DNA of 64,000 bases from G963667075 sp963667075 (GCA_963667075.1 OY762938.1:1674001-1738000), one strand, 5' to 3'; counted from the first letter of the stretch, positions 52,375 through 61,354 are shown. Numbers and translations are program-made. Notes: a model not told the origin generated them from the letters alone.

Positions 52375-53550
52375 ATGAGTAAGGAAAAGTTTGAGCGTAA
52401 TAAGCCACACTGTAACATTGGCACGATTGGTCACGTTGACCACGGTAAGACGACGCTGACGGCGGCGATCACGAAGTATTACGGTGACTTTAAAGCTTAT
52501 GACGAGATTGACGGTGCGCCTGAAGAGCGGGAACGCGGTATTACGATTGCGACGGCGCACGTTGAATATGAGACAGAGAACCGTCACTATGCGCACGTTG
52601 ACTGCCCCGGACACGCGGACTATGTGAAGAACATGATCACGGGTGCGGCACAGATGGATGGTGCCATTCTGGTTGTGAACGCGGCAGACGGTCCAATGCC
52701 ACAGACGCGTGAGCACATTCTTCTGGCACGTCAGGTGGGTGTGCCTGCGATTGTTGTGTTCATGAACAAGGTTGATCAGGTTGACGATGCGGAGCTTTTA
52801 GAGCTGGTTGAGATGGAGATCCGTGAATTGTTGTCATCTTATGAATTTCCTGGTGATGATATTCCTGTTATTTCAGGTTCAGCGTTGGCTGCGATGGAAG
52901 GCCGTGACCCAGAGATTGGTGAGAACAAGATCAAGGAATTGATGGCGGCTGTTGACAGCTATATTCCACAGCCAGAGCGTCCAAAAGATCGTCCATTTTT
53001 GATGCCGATTGAAGACGTATTCTCAATTTCTGGTCGTGGTACAGTTGTAACGGGCCGTGTTGAGCAAGGTGTGATCAACGTTGGCGACGAGATTGAGATT
53101 GTTGGTATTAAAGATACACAGAAAACGACATGTACCGGTGTAGAAATGTTCCGGAAGCTGCTTGATCGCGGTGAAGCTGGTGACAACATTGGTGCGTTGC
53201 TTCGTGGTACGAAGCGTGAAGACGTTGAACGTGGTCAGGTATTGGCTGCGCCGGGTTCAATTACGCCCCACACGAAGTTTGAAGCTGAGGCTTACATTCT
53301 GTCCAAAGATGAAGGTGGTCGTCATACGCCATTTTTCACGAAATATCGCCCACAGTTTTACTTCCGTACAACGGACGTAACAGGTGAAGTGACATTGCCA
53401 GAAGGTACAGAAATGATCATGCCTGGTGACAACTGCGAAATGCACGTAGAGCTGATTGCACCGATTGCGATGGACGAAGGTCTTCGTTTCGCTATCCGTG
53501 AAGGCGGCCGCACAGTTGGTGCCGGTGTCGTTTCTAAAATTATTGAGTAA
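52375..53550 (+). CDS. tuf: Elongation factor Tu
   Basis: A 391-residue GTPase carrying aminoacyl-tRNA to the ribosome. G1 GHVDHGKTTLTAAI, effector RGITIATAHVEYET, DCPGHADYVKNMITGAAQMD (core), NKVDQVDD, and the C-terminal domain PQFYFRTTDVTGEV. Good AAGGAGA ribosome binding site. The codon choice is strongly biased, as in highly expressed genes. Any second tuf copy would lie outside the window. Confidence 0.99.
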   Translation: MSKEKFERNKPHCNIGTIGHVDHGKTTLTAAITKYYGDFKAYDEIDGAPEERERGITIATAHVEYETENRHYAHVDCPGHADYVKNMITGAAQMDGAILVVNAADGPMPQTREHILLARQVGVPAIVVFMNKVDQVDDAELLELVEMEIRELLSSYEFPGDDIPVISGSALAAMEGRDPEIGENKIKELMAAVDSYIPQPERPKDRPFLMPIEDVFSISGRGTVVTGRVEQGVINVGDEIEIVGIKDTQKTTCTGVEMFRKLLDRGEAGDNIGALLRGTKREDVERGQVLAAPGSITPHTKFEAEAYILSKDEGGRHTPFFTKYRPQFYFRTTDVTGEVTLPEGTEMIMPGDNCEMHVELIAPIAMDEGLRFAIREGGRTVGAGVVSKIIE

Positions 53551-53586
53551 GTTTGAAAAGCGAAGGATTTAAAGAGGAATTAGGTT

Positions 53587-53910
53587 ATGGATACACAAAG
53601 CATTCGCATACGGTTGAAAGCCTTTGATCACGGGATTTTGGACCTTTCAACCAGTGAGATTGTGACTACGGCCAAGAGAACTGGCGCCCGTGTTTGTGGC
53701 CCGGTTCCTCTTCCGACGCGACTTGAGAAATTTACAGTCTGTCGTTCGCCGCACGTTGATAAAAAATCAATGGAGCAGTTTGAAATGCGGACACATAAAC
53801 GTCTTATAGACATTATAAACCCAACACCACAAACGGTTGACGCGCTGATGAAGCTGGATTTGTCTGCTGGTGTGGATGTTGAAATTAAAATCGGTCAAAT
53901 GGCTGCTTAA
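53587..53910 (+). CDS. rpsJ: 30S ribosomal protein S10
   Basis: A 107-residue protein of the 30S head; also NusE, the antitermination partner of NusG. IRIRLKAFDHGILD, VCGPVPLPTRLEKFTVCRSP and HKRLIDIINPTPQTVDALM are diagnostic. First gene of the S10 cluster, 36 bases after tuf, with no terminator between. Confidence 0.98.
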   Translation: MDTQSIRIRLKAFDHGILDLSTSEIVTTAKRTGARVCGPVPLPTRLEKFTVCRSPHVDKKSMEQFEMRTHKRLIDIINPTPQTVDALMKLDLSAGVDVEIKIGQMAA

Positions 53911-53979
53911 GAATAAGATACTAGGCGTTATTGACCACTATGTTGCGGTGTGCAACCTCTGGATAGGAGAGATACTAAA

Positions 53980-54744
53980 ATGAGAACGGGATTGATTGCA
54001 CGTAAAGAAGGAATGACTCGTATCTTCGATGAAGATGGGCGTCAAATTCCTGTGACAGTGCTTAAAATTGATGAATGCCAGGTTGTGGCCGTTCGCAATG
54101 AGGAAAAAGATGGCTATTCAGCTATTCAGCTCGGTGCTGGTAAAGCAAAAGTGAAGCGCACGTCCAAAGCGCAGCGCGGTCACTTTGCTAAAGCGAAGGT
54201 TGAGCCTAAAAAGAAAATGGCTGAATTCCGTGTTGATCCGGCAAACGTATTGGAAGTCGGTTCAGAGCTTGGTGCGAACCATTTTGTACCTGGTCAGTAT
54301 GTTGATGTGACTGGTACGTCTAAGGGTAAAGGTTTTTCCGGTCCAATGAAGCGTTGGAACTTTGGCGGCCTGCGTGCTTCGCATGGTGTGTCTGTTTCTC
54401 ACCGCTCACACGGTTCTACAGGACAATGTCAGGATCCTGGTAAAGTCTTTAAAGGTAAGAAAATGGCAGGTCAGTACGGTAACGTGACCCGTACGGTTCA
54501 AAATCTGGAAGTGGTGTCTGTTGACGAGACTGAAAATCTGGTTCTTGTCAAGGGGGCCGTTCCTGGTGCTAATTCTGGCTGGGTGCTTGTATTTGATGCT
54601 GTCAAGAGAGGGGTGCCTGAAGGCGTGCCTTTTCCTGCAGGTCTTAGGGAAGTGCCAAAAGAAGAAGTAAAAGAAGAAGTAAAAGCTGAAACACCTGCAG
54701 AGAATCCAAAAGCTGCAGCGGATGAAGCAGAAACGAAAGAATAA
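53980..54744 (+). CDS. rplC: 50S ribosomal protein L3 with extended C-terminus
   Basis: A 254-residue protein, usual length about 210. The start at 53980 gives MRTGLIARKEGMTRIFDEDG. The peptidyl-transferase-facing loop includes RASHGVSVSHRSHGSTGQCQ, then KGKKMAGQYGNVTRT. The final 27 or so residues are a charged, Lys/Glu/Ala-rich tail (KEEVKEEVKAETPAENPKAA) absent from standard L3, probably exposed. Confidence 0.97.
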   Translation: MRTGLIARKEGMTRIFDEDGRQIPVTVLKIDECQVVAVRNEEKDGYSAIQLGAGKAKVKRTSKAQRGHFAKAKVEPKKKMAEFRVDPANVLEVGSELGANHFVPGQYVDVTGTSKGKGFSGPMKRWNFGGLRASHGVSVSHRSHGSTGQCQDPGKVFKGKKMAGQYGNVTRTVQNLEVVSVDETENLVLVKGAVPGANSGWVLVFDAVKRGVPEGVPFPAGLREVPKEEVKEEVKAETPAENPKAAADEAETKE

Positions 54745-54755
54745 GGTAAAAAGCC

Positions 54756-55379
54756 ATGAAATGTGCTGTTAAAAATTTGCAGAATAAGGATGTCGGAGAG
54801 ATCGCTCTTGACGATTCTGTTTTCGGTAGTGAAGTGCGTCAGGACGTATTGCACCGCATGGTGAACTATCAGCTCGCTAAACGTCGTTCCGGTTGTCACA
54901 AAGTGAAACAACGTTCTGAAGTTTCAGGAACCGGGGCTAAGCCTTGGAGACAAAAAGGGACGGGTCGTGCGCGTGCGGGTGATCTGAAAAGAACACAAGA
55001 CCGTGGTGGTGCGACTGTGTTTGGCCCAGTTGTACGCTCTCATGCGATCAGCTTGCCAAAGAAGGTGCGTCAACTGGCCATGAAATCTGCGCTCTCTGCG
55101 AAAGCAAGAGACGGTAAATTGATCATTCTTGATAAAGCGGAAGCCAAAGAGCACAAAACAAAGCCAATGGCGATTGCTTTGAAGAAGATGGGTCTGGAAA
55201 GTGCTGTGATCGTAGGTGGTAAAGACGTGGATGCAAACTTTGCCCGCGCAACCAATAATCTGCCGATGATTGATGTATTGCCGGTTCAAGGGGCTAACGT
55301 TTATGACATTTTACGTCGTGACACGCTTGTTCTGACAAAAGATGCTGTTGAAGCACTGACAGAGCGCTTAAAAGGATAA
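54756..55379 (+). CDS. rplD: 50S ribosomal protein L4
   Basis: A 207-residue protein lining the exit tunnel. The conserved loop includes KQRSEVSGTGAKPWRQKGTG and RAGDLKRTQDRGGATVFGP. It starts with MKCAVKNLQNKDVGEIALDD. Intact and of normal length; the operon continues without a gap. Confidence 0.98.
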   Translation: MKCAVKNLQNKDVGEIALDDSVFGSEVRQDVLHRMVNYQLAKRRSGCHKVKQRSEVSGTGAKPWRQKGTGRARAGDLKRTQDRGGATVFGPVVRSHAISLPKKVRQLAMKSALSAKARDGKLIILDKAEAKEHKTKPMAIALKKMGLESAVIVGGKDVDANFARATNNLPMIDVLPVQGANVYDILRRDTLVLTKDAVEALTERLKG

Positions 55380-55390
55380 GGGTATAGGAA

Positions 55391-55708
55391 ATGGCTAAGA
55401 AAAAAGAACAAGCACAGATCACAGAGCGTATGTACGAAATTATTCGTGAACCTGTGGTGACTGAAAAAGCAACACTGGGCTCAGAGCATGGGCAGATTAC
55501 ATTTCGTGTACCGCTCAATGCAACGAAACCAGAGATTAAAGCGGCTGTTGAAGCACTTTGGAATGTTAAGGTGAAGGGTGTGAATACGCTTGTTCAAAAA
55601 GGCAAAAACAAAGTCTTTAAAGGTATTAAAGGTCGTCGTAGCGATTATAAAAAAGCAATGGTATCTCTGGAAGATGGTCAAACAATTGATGTGAGTGCCG
55701 GGGTTTAG
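55391..55708 (+). CDS. rplW: 50S ribosomal protein L23
   Basis: A 105-residue protein at the tunnel exit that docks trigger factor and SRP. MYEIIREPVVTEKATL and FRVPLNATKPEIKAAVEALW (core) identify it; KVFKGIKGRRSDYKKAMVSL follows. The stop is two bases before the start of an unexpected small gene. Confidence 0.97.
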   Translation: MAKKKEQAQITERMYEIIREPVVTEKATLGSEHGQITFRVPLNATKPEIKAAVEALWNVKVKGVNTLVQKGKNKVFKGIKGRRSDYKKAMVSLEDGQTIDVSAGV

Positions 55709-55710
55709 GG

Positions 55711-56001
55711 ATGGATAGGACAGATCTTCCAACAACGATATATTTTTCAATCTTTCCGGGGCAAAAAGCGGCAACGCTTTTTAATCAGGCTGCTGAGGTT
55801 GTTGCTGCTGGAGGGCCGAAAGCTAAAAGAGTGCATGGCTACGAGACCTGTAAAGGCGATGTCGAAGCCGCTATGAAGTTGATAGAAACTCTGGCACACG
55901 AAAATGTGCAAAGAGATGGAAACCATTCCGGTACAGCTTATGATAGGGCTTACGGTAAAGAAAAGCTTGAGATTTCAAAGTTTGTGCTCGGGTGTAAGTA
56001 G
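55711..56001 (+). CDS. Unknown small protein encoded inside the S10 operon
   Basis: A 96-residue protein between rplW and rplB, where bacterial S10 operons have no gene. It starts MDRTDLPTTIYFSIFPGQKA and ends EKLEISKFVLGCK, with a helical middle (KGDVEAAMKLIETLAHENVQ). No signal peptide, membrane segment or metal motif. The ATG lies two bases after the rplW stop, so translation is probably coupled. No resemblance to L2, L23 or any ribosomal protein I know. Confidence 0.7.
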   Translation: MDRTDLPTTIYFSIFPGQKAATLFNQAAEVVAAGGPKAKRVHGYETCKGDVEAAMKLIETLAHENVQRDGNHSGTAYDRAYGKEKLEISKFVLGCK

Positions 56002-56063
56002 ATAAAGTTTAACACTAACTATGGTGGCTCGCCGAGACAGAGTGAATTAAAGAGGACTAAGAA

Positions 56064-56891
56064 ATGGGACTAAAAAAGTTTAATCCAATAACGCCAGGGA
56101 CACGCCGGCTTGTTATTACAGATCGCGCCGATCTTTGGAAAGGTGCACCTGAGAAAGCTTTGACGGAAGGTTTGAAAAAAACCGGTGGTCGTAATAATCA
56201 TGGTCGTATGACGTCACGCCATATTGGTGGTGGTCATAAGCGCCGTTACCGTATAATCGACTGGAAACGCAGTAAATGGGATATGGCTGCGACGGTTGAG
56301 CGTCTGGAATATGATCCAAACCGGACGGCTTTTATTGCGCTTGTTGTATATGAAGATGGTGAAAAAGCCTATATTCTGGCACCACAGCGTCTGGCTGCAG
56401 GGGATAAGATTATTGCTGGCGAAAAAGTTGATGTGAAGCCAGGTAATGCGATGCCAATGAAAAATATGCCTGTTGGTACGATTATTCACAATATTGAGAT
56501 GAAGCCTGGTAAGGGTGCTCAAATGATTCGGTCTGCAGGCACATATGCACAGCTCGTTGGTCGTGACCAGGGTTATGCTCAAATTAAGCTGGCTTCCGGT
56601 GAACTTCGCATTGTGCGTCAGGAATGCATGGCAACAGTAGGGGCTGTGTCTAACCCTGATCATATGAATACAAACATGGGTAAAGCTGGCCGTAATCGCT
56701 GGATGGGGCGTCGTCCTCATGTGCGTGGTGTTGTGATGAACCCGGTTGATCACCCGCTCGGTGGTGGTGAAGGTAAGTCTTCTGGTGGTCGTCATCCATG
56801 TACGCCATGGGGTAAGCCAACGATGGGTTACAAAACGCGTAAAAATAAAGCCACGGATAAATATATTGTCCGCAGCCGGAAGAAGAAATAG
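56064..56891 (+). CDS. rplB: 50S ribosomal protein L2
   Basis: A 275-residue core protein that supports the peptidyl-transferase centre. GLKKFNPITPGTRRLVITDR at the start, GGGHKRRYRIIDWKRSK, and the conserved NPVDHPLGGGEGKSSGGRHP (core with the essential His) are present. Normal length. Confidence 0.99.
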   Translation: MGLKKFNPITPGTRRLVITDRADLWKGAPEKALTEGLKKTGGRNNHGRMTSRHIGGGHKRRYRIIDWKRSKWDMAATVERLEYDPNRTAFIALVVYEDGEKAYILAPQRLAAGDKIIAGEKVDVKPGNAMPMKNMPVGTIIHNIEMKPGKGAQMIRSAGTYAQLVGRDQGYAQIKLASGELRIVRQECMATVGAVSNPDHMNTNMGKAGRNRWMGRRPHVRGVVMNPVDHPLGGGEGKSSGGRHPCTPWGKPTMGYKTRKNKATDKYIVRSRKKK

Positions 56892-56912
56892 AGATTAGAG
56901 GAATAGGAAATT

Positions 56913-57188
56913 ATGGCTCGTTCACTTAGAAAAGGCCCGTTTATAGACGGATATTTGTTGAAAAAAGTAGAGGCTGTACGTGCTTCTGGCAAGAATACGC
57001 CTGTGAAAACATGGTCTCGCCGTTCGACAATTCTGCCGCAGTTCGTAGGTATTACTTTTGCCGTTCATAACGGTAAGAAATTTATTCCTGTATTGGTGTC
57101 TGATAATATGATTGGCCACAAGCTGGGTGAATTCGCGCCAACGCGGACTTATTATGGTCACGGTGCAGACAAAAAAGCCAAGAAGTAA
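56913..57188 (+). CDS. rpsS: 30S ribosomal protein S19
   Basis: A 91-residue head protein contacting the A-site finger. MARSLRKGPFIDGYLLKKVE and IGHKLGEFAPTRTYYGHGAD are standard. Follows rplB by 21 bases. Confidence 0.98.
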   Translation: MARSLRKGPFIDGYLLKKVEAVRASGKNTPVKTWSRRSTILPQFVGITFAVHNGKKFIPVLVSDNMIGHKLGEFAPTRTYYGHGADKKAKK

Positions 57189-57222
57189 GAGTTAAGACCC
57201 AATATTTTTGAGGATTTAGAAA

Positions 57223-57600
57223 ATGGGACAAAGTGCAAATAAAAAGAGAACAGCAGACAATGAAGCGCGTGCTTTCGTGAAATACGTAGATGCAAGCCCT
57301 TACAAAGTCAATCTGGTGGCGGAAATGATCCGTGGTAAAAGAGCGGATAGAGCGTTGACGGATCTTGAGTTCTGTAATCGCCGTGTCGCTCAGGATGTTA
57401 AAAAAGTGCTTCAGTCCGCTGTTGCAAATGCAGAGAATAATCACGGATTGGATGTTGATCGTCTGGTTGTTGCTGAAGCAACAGTTGGTAAATCAGTCGT
57501 AATGAAGCGTTTTAGAGCGCGTGCGCGTGGCCGTGTTGGTCGTATCCAGAAATTCTTCAGCAACGTAACGGTTGTTGTAAGAGAAGCAGAAGACGAATAA
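57223..57600 (+). CDS. rplV: 50S ribosomal protein L22
   Basis: A 125-residue tunnel protein. VKYVDASPYKVNLVAEMIRG, VLQSAVANAENNHGLDVDRL and the beta-hairpin MKRFRARARGRVGRIQK identify it. Normal length. Confidence 0.98.
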   Translation: MGQSANKKRTADNEARAFVKYVDASPYKVNLVAEMIRGKRADRALTDLEFCNRRVAQDVKKVLQSAVANAENNHGLDVDRLVVAEATVGKSVVMKRFRARARGRVGRIQKFFSNVTVVVREAEDE

Positions 57601-57614
57601 GGAGCTAATGTTAG

Positions 57615-58325
57615 ATGGGACAAAAAGTTAATCCAATCGGTATGCGTGTAGGTATCAACCGTACGTGGGACTCTCGTTGGTACTCAGGTAAGGATTATGC
57701 CGGTAAACTGATCGAAGATCTGAAGCTGCGCGAGTATGTGAAAGAAAAACTTAAGGCGGCTGGTATCAGTAAGGTGATTATTGAGCGTGCTGCAACAAAC
57801 ACGAAAGTGACGGTTTATACAGCGCGTCCTGGTGTTATCATTGGTAAGAAAGGGGCTGATATTGAAAAATTACGTCAAGACCTGTCAGCCCGTGCTGGTG
57901 GCGATGTGGCTCTTAACATTGTTGAGATCCGCAAACCTGAACTTGATGCACAACTGGTTGCAGAATCAGTAGCACAACAACTGGAACGTCGTGTTTCTTT
58001 CCGTCGTGCGGTTAAGCGTGCGGTTCAAAGTGCTTTACGTCTGGGGGCTCAGGGTATCCGGGTGAATGTTTCTGGTCGTTTGGGTGGTGCTGATATTGCC
58101 CGGACAGAATGGTATCGTGAAGGCCGTGTGCCGCTTCATACCTTACGTGCTGATCTGGACTATGGTACAGCCGAAGCTGATACGACATATGGTATTATCG
58201 GCGTGAAAGTATGGATTTATAAAGGAGATGTGCTGGAGCACGATCCGCAGGCCCGTGATAAACGTATTCAGGATGCACAAGGCGGTATGCCGCGTCCGAA
58301 TGCTGGGACTGGTAAGAAATCGTAA
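57615..58325 (+). CDS. rpsC: 30S ribosomal protein S3
   Basis: A 236-residue protein at the mRNA entry channel. MGQKVNPIGMRVGINRTWDS, the KH domain with VIIGKKGADIEKLRQDL, and the C-terminal ADIARTEWYREGRVPLHTLR (core GREGRVPLHTLRA-type) are present. Normal length. Confidence 0.99.
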   Translation: MGQKVNPIGMRVGINRTWDSRWYSGKDYAGKLIEDLKLREYVKEKLKAAGISKVIIERAATNTKVTVYTARPGVIIGKKGADIEKLRQDLSARAGGDVALNIVEIRKPELDAQLVAESVAQQLERRVSFRRAVKRAVQSALRLGAQGIRVNVSGRLGGADIARTEWYREGRVPLHTLRADLDYGTAEADTTYGIIGVKVWIYKGDVLEHDPQARDKRIQDAQGGMPRPNAGTGKKS

Positions 58326-58370
58326 TAATTTTAAAGTAGAAGCTTAAAGTATAAGTAAGAGTGTAGGACA

Positions 58371-58784
58371 ATGCTGCAACCGAAAAAAACAAAATTCAGG
58401 AAGGCTCATAAAGGGCGTATCCATGGTAATGCCAAAGGCGGCACAACGCTTGCTTTTGGGTCGTACGGATTGAAAGCTATTACCCCGAATCGTATTACAG
58501 CGCGTCAGATTGAGGCGGCACGTCGTACGATTACGCGTCATATCAGACGGCAGGGTAAAGTCTGGATCCGTATTTTCCCGGATGTGCCTGTGTCAAAGAA
58601 GCCTTTGGAAGTGCGTCAAGGTAAAGGTAAAGGATCACCTGAATTTTGGGCTTGCCGCGTAAAACCAGGTCGCATCATGTTTGAAATGGATGGTATTCCT
58701 GAAACACTGGCGCGTGAGGCTTTGGCTTTGGCAGCAGCAAAACTTCCCGTTGACACGAAATTTATTAAGCGCGTCGGTGAATAA
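58371..58784 (+). CDS. rplP: 50S ribosomal protein L16
   Basis: A 137-residue protein near the A-site tRNA. MLQPKKTKFRKAHKGRIHGN, VWIRIFPDVPVSKKPLEVRQ (core) and GKGSPEFWACRVKPGRIMFE identify it. It normally carries a hydroxylated Arg; nothing here contradicts that. Confidence 0.98.
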   Translation: MLQPKKTKFRKAHKGRIHGNAKGGTTLAFGSYGLKAITPNRITARQIEAARRTITRHIRRQGKVWIRIFPDVPVSKKPLEVRQGKGKGSPEFWACRVKPGRIMFEMDGIPETLAREALALAAAKLPVDTKFIKRVGE

Positions 58785-58802
58785 AGAGAAGGATAAAAAG
58801 AT

Positions 58803-59012
58803 ATGAAGGCAGAAGATTTGAAGACCAAGACTGTTGATGAACTGAAAAATATGCTTATGGACCTGCGCAAGGAGCAGTTCAATCTGCGTTTCCAGAAAAG
58901 TGGTGGCCAGTTGGATAATACAGCACAAATGTGTACGATCCGTCGTGATATTGCACGTGTAAAAACATTTATGAACGAAAAACGCATAGCAGATCAAAAG
59001 AAAGCTGCGTAG
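58803..59012 (+). CDS. rpmC: 50S ribosomal protein L29
   Basis: A 69-residue helical hairpin protein at the tunnel exit. MKAEDLKTKTVDELKNMLMD, LRKEQFNLRFQKSGGQLDNT and IRRDIARVKTFMNEK are family features. Normal length. Confidence 0.97.
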   Translation: MKAEDLKTKTVDELKNMLMDLRKEQFNLRFQKSGGQLDNTAQMCTIRRDIARVKTFMNEKRIADQKKAA

Positions 59013-59032
59013 AAGGATAAGGAGTAAGGGAT

Positions 59033-59299
59033 ATGCCCCGCCGTATTTTGGAAGGCAAAGTTGTTAGCGACAAAATGGACAAGACTGTAACAGTACTTGT
59101 TGAGCGTAGATTTATACATCCGATCTATAAGAAATATCTTAAGCAGACGGATAAGTATGCTGCGCATGATGAAAACAACACATGTAAAGTAGGTGACACT
59201 GTTTCTATTCGTGAGTGTGCGCCGATTTCCAAGCGTAAGCGTTGGGAAGTTTTTGTACAAGGCGCTGAAGAGGCTGCTGAGAAAAAAGACGACAAGTAA
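59033..59299 (+). CDS. rpsQ: 30S ribosomal protein S17
   Basis: An 88-residue OB-fold primary binding protein. MPRRILEGKVVSDKMDKTVT, VERRFIHPIYKKYLKQTDKY and PISKRKRWEV identify it. The C-terminal dozen residues (EEAAEKKDDK) are an acidic/basic tail. Confidence 0.97.
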   Translation: MPRRILEGKVVSDKMDKTVTVLVERRFIHPIYKKYLKQTDKYAAHDENNTCKVGDTVSIRECAPISKRKRWEVFVQGAEEAAEKKDDK

Positions 59300-59333
59300 T
59301 AAGAGCAAAGAATAAGAAGAAGGCGATAAGAAA

Positions 59334-59702
59334 ATGATACAGATGCAGACAAATCTTGACGTTGCAGATAATAGCGGTGCACGCCGCGTGCAATGTATCA
59401 AGGTCCTCGGCGGATCGAAGCGTAAGTACGCCAGCATCGGCGATATTGTGGTAGTTTCTGTTAAGGAAGCTATTCCGCGTGGTCGTGTGAAAAAAGGTGA
59501 TGTTCGCCGTGCTGTTATTGTGCGCACATCTAAAGAAATTAATCGCCAAAGCGGTGAGCGCATTCGTTTTGATAAGAACGCTTGTGTTCTGATTAATAAC
59601 CAGAAAGAGCCGATTGGAACACGGATTTTTGGCCCTGTGACGCGTGAATTGCGTGGCAAAGGCTTTATGAAGATCATCTCTTTGGCTGCTGAAGTCTTGT
59701 AG
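59334..59702 (+). CDS. rplN: 50S ribosomal protein L14
   Basis: A 122-residue interface protein. MIQMQTNLDVADNSGARRVQ, CIKVLGGSKRKYASIGDIVV (core) and RGKGFMKIISLAAEVL are standard. The length matches the family exactly. Confidence 0.99.
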   Translation: MIQMQTNLDVADNSGARRVQCIKVLGGSKRKYASIGDIVVVSVKEAIPRGRVKKGDVRRAVIVRTSKEINRQSGERIRFDKNACVLINNQKEPIGTRIFGPVTRELRGKGFMKIISLAAEVL

Positions 59703-59717
59703 GAGAGGGATTGAAAA

Positions 59718-60041
59718 ATGAGCAGAGCAAAAATGAAATTGAAGCAAGGCGATAAGGTCGTGGTATTGACCGGTCGTGACAAAGGTAAAGAAGGCGAAAT
59801 TCTTCGTGTAATTCCAGCGGAAACCCGTGTGGTTGTACAAGGCGTTAATGTAGCGAAGAAACATAAAAAGCCTACTCAGATGAGTCCTGGTGGTATTGAA
59901 AATGTTGAACTGCCAATTCATGCATCGAATGTTGCGCTTGTGGACCCTAAAGAGGGAAAAGCTACACGCGTTGGCCATAAAACACTTAAAGACGGCAAGA
60001 AAGCTCGTGTTGCACGGCGTTCCGGCGAGACGATTGATTAA
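59718..60041 (+). CDS. rplX: 50S ribosomal protein L24
   Basis: A 107-residue KOW-domain assembly initiator. KLKQGDKVVVLTGRDKGKEG and VVVQGVNVAKKHKKPTQMSP identify it. Normal length. Confidence 0.98.
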   Translation: MSRAKMKLKQGDKVVVLTGRDKGKEGEILRVIPAETRVVVQGVNVAKKHKKPTQMSPGGIENVELPIHASNVALVDPKEGKATRVGHKTLKDGKKARVARRSGETID

Positions 60042-60054
60042 AGGAAGGTAGAAA

Positions 60055-60597
60055 ATGCAAACGCGTTTTAAAGAAAGATATGATTCAAAGATTAAGCCGG
60101 CACTGCTGAAAAAGTTCGAATATAAAAATGAACTGCAGGTTCCAAAGCTTGAGAAAATAGTGTTGAACATGGGGGTTGGTGAAGCCACGACGAACCGTGC
60201 GTTCATTGAGAATGCGGCTAATGATATGGCGCTTATCACAGGACAGAAACCGGTTATTACAAGAGCGACCAAATCAAACGCTTCTTTCAAAATTCGTGAA
60301 GGGCAGGCGATCGGTTGTAAGGTTACGCTGCGCCGCGAACGTATGTATGAATTTCTGGATCGTCTGGTGACGATTGCGTTGCCACGTGTACGCGACTTCC
60401 GCGGCATCAGTGGTAAGAGCTTCGACGGAAGAGGAAACTATGCGCTTGGTATTAAAGAGCACATTGTGTTCCCTGAAATTGACTATGATAAAGTTGATAA
60501 GATCCGTGGTATGGATATCGTAATTTGCACGTCTGCAAATACCGATGAAGAGGCAAAAGAGTTGTTGCGCGGCTTTGATATGCCGTTCAAAAACTAG
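60055..60597 (+). CDS. rplE: 50S ribosomal protein L5
   Basis: A 180-residue protein of the central protuberance binding 5S rRNA. NVLQVPKLEKIVLNMGVGEA-type core (here LQVPKLEKIVLNMGVGEA), TGQKPVITRATKSNASFKIR and FRGISGKSFDGRGNYALGIK are diagnostic. Normal length. Confidence 0.99.
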   Translation: MQTRFKERYDSKIKPALLKKFEYKNELQVPKLEKIVLNMGVGEATTNRAFIENAANDMALITGQKPVITRATKSNASFKIREGQAIGCKVTLRRERMYEFLDRLVTIALPRVRDFRGISGKSFDGRGNYALGIKEHIVFPEIDYDKVDKIRGMDIVICTSANTDEEAKELLRGFDMPFKN

Positions 60598-60628
60598 ATT
60601 GACGTAGAGAAAAAGGAAAAAGAGCAAC

Positions 60629-60934
60629 ATGGCTAAGGTTAGCGCTGTACAAAGAGATCTAAAACGTCGCCGGATGGCTAAAAGTCACGCGAATAAGCGT
60701 GCGGCTTTGAAAGCTATTATAGACAACAAAGAATTGCCAATGGAAGAGCGTTGGCGTGCGTCATTGAAGTTGGCAAAATTGCCGCGCAATGGTTCTAAAG
60801 TTCGCCAGCGTAACCGCTGTGCATTAACCGGTCGTCCGAGAGGACACCACAGAAAGTTTGATTTGTCTCGTGTTGCGTTACGTCAACTGGCTTCCCGCGG
60901 GGAACTGCCTGGTGTAACAAAGTCGAGCTGGTAA
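60629..60934 (+). CDS. rpsN: 30S ribosomal protein S14, zinc-independent form
   Basis: A 101-residue S14. It lacks the CXXC pairs of the short zinc-binding type, so it is the long zinc-free form usual in proteobacteria. RNRCALTGRPRGHHRKFDLS and LRQLASRGELPGVTKSSW are standard. Confidence 0.98.
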   Translation: MAKVSAVQRDLKRRRMAKSHANKRAALKAIIDNKELPMEERWRASLKLAKLPRNGSKVRQRNRCALTGRPRGHHRKFDLSRVALRQLASRGELPGVTKSSW

Positions 60935-60958
60935 AGGAAAGTAGGAGGATACATTAAA

Positions 60959-61354
60959 ATGACTATGAGCGATCCCCTTGGAGATATGTTGACACGTATT
61001 CGCAATGGACAGCAAGCCCAGAAAGCGGCTGTTTCTTGTCCGTGGTCAAAACTTCGTGAAGCGGTTTGTAAGGTATTACAGGACGAAGGTTTTATTCGGA
61101 CTTATAGCGTCGAAGAAGATGGTTCCAAGAAGAATCTTGTGATTGAGTTGAAATATATGGATGGCGAAGGTGTTATCCAGAAAATGCACCGTGTGTCGAC
61201 CCCAGGTCGCCGTGTGTACAGCTCTGTGAAAGAAATGCCTCATTACTATAACGGCCTTGGTGTTACTGTTGTTTCTACACCACATGGTGTTATGGCTGAT
61301 CATCAGGCACGCTCTGAAAATGTGGGCGGTGAAGTCCTCTGTCAGGTATTTTAG
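60959..61354 (+). CDS. rpsH: 30S ribosomal protein S8
   Basis: A 131-residue central-domain primary binder; in E. coli it also represses the spc operon. MTMSDPLGDMLTRIRNGQQA, STPGRRVYSSVKEMP and the GVMADHQARSENVGGEVLC end (short core) identify it. GGAGG lies just upstream. Confidence 0.98.
   Translation: MTMSDPLGDMLTRIRNGQQAQKAAVSCPWSKLREAVCKVLQDEGFIRTYSVEEDGSKKNLVIELKYMDGEGVIQKMHRVSTPGRRVYSSVKEMPHYYNGLGVTVVSTPHGVMADHQARSENVGGEVLCQVF

Noticed and set aside
59205..60407. 400-codon reverse-strand open frame across rpsQ, rplN, rplX and rplE
   Set aside because: It overlaps four certain ribosomal genes; a Phe/Ser/Arg-rich composition marks it as a shadow caused by biased codon use.
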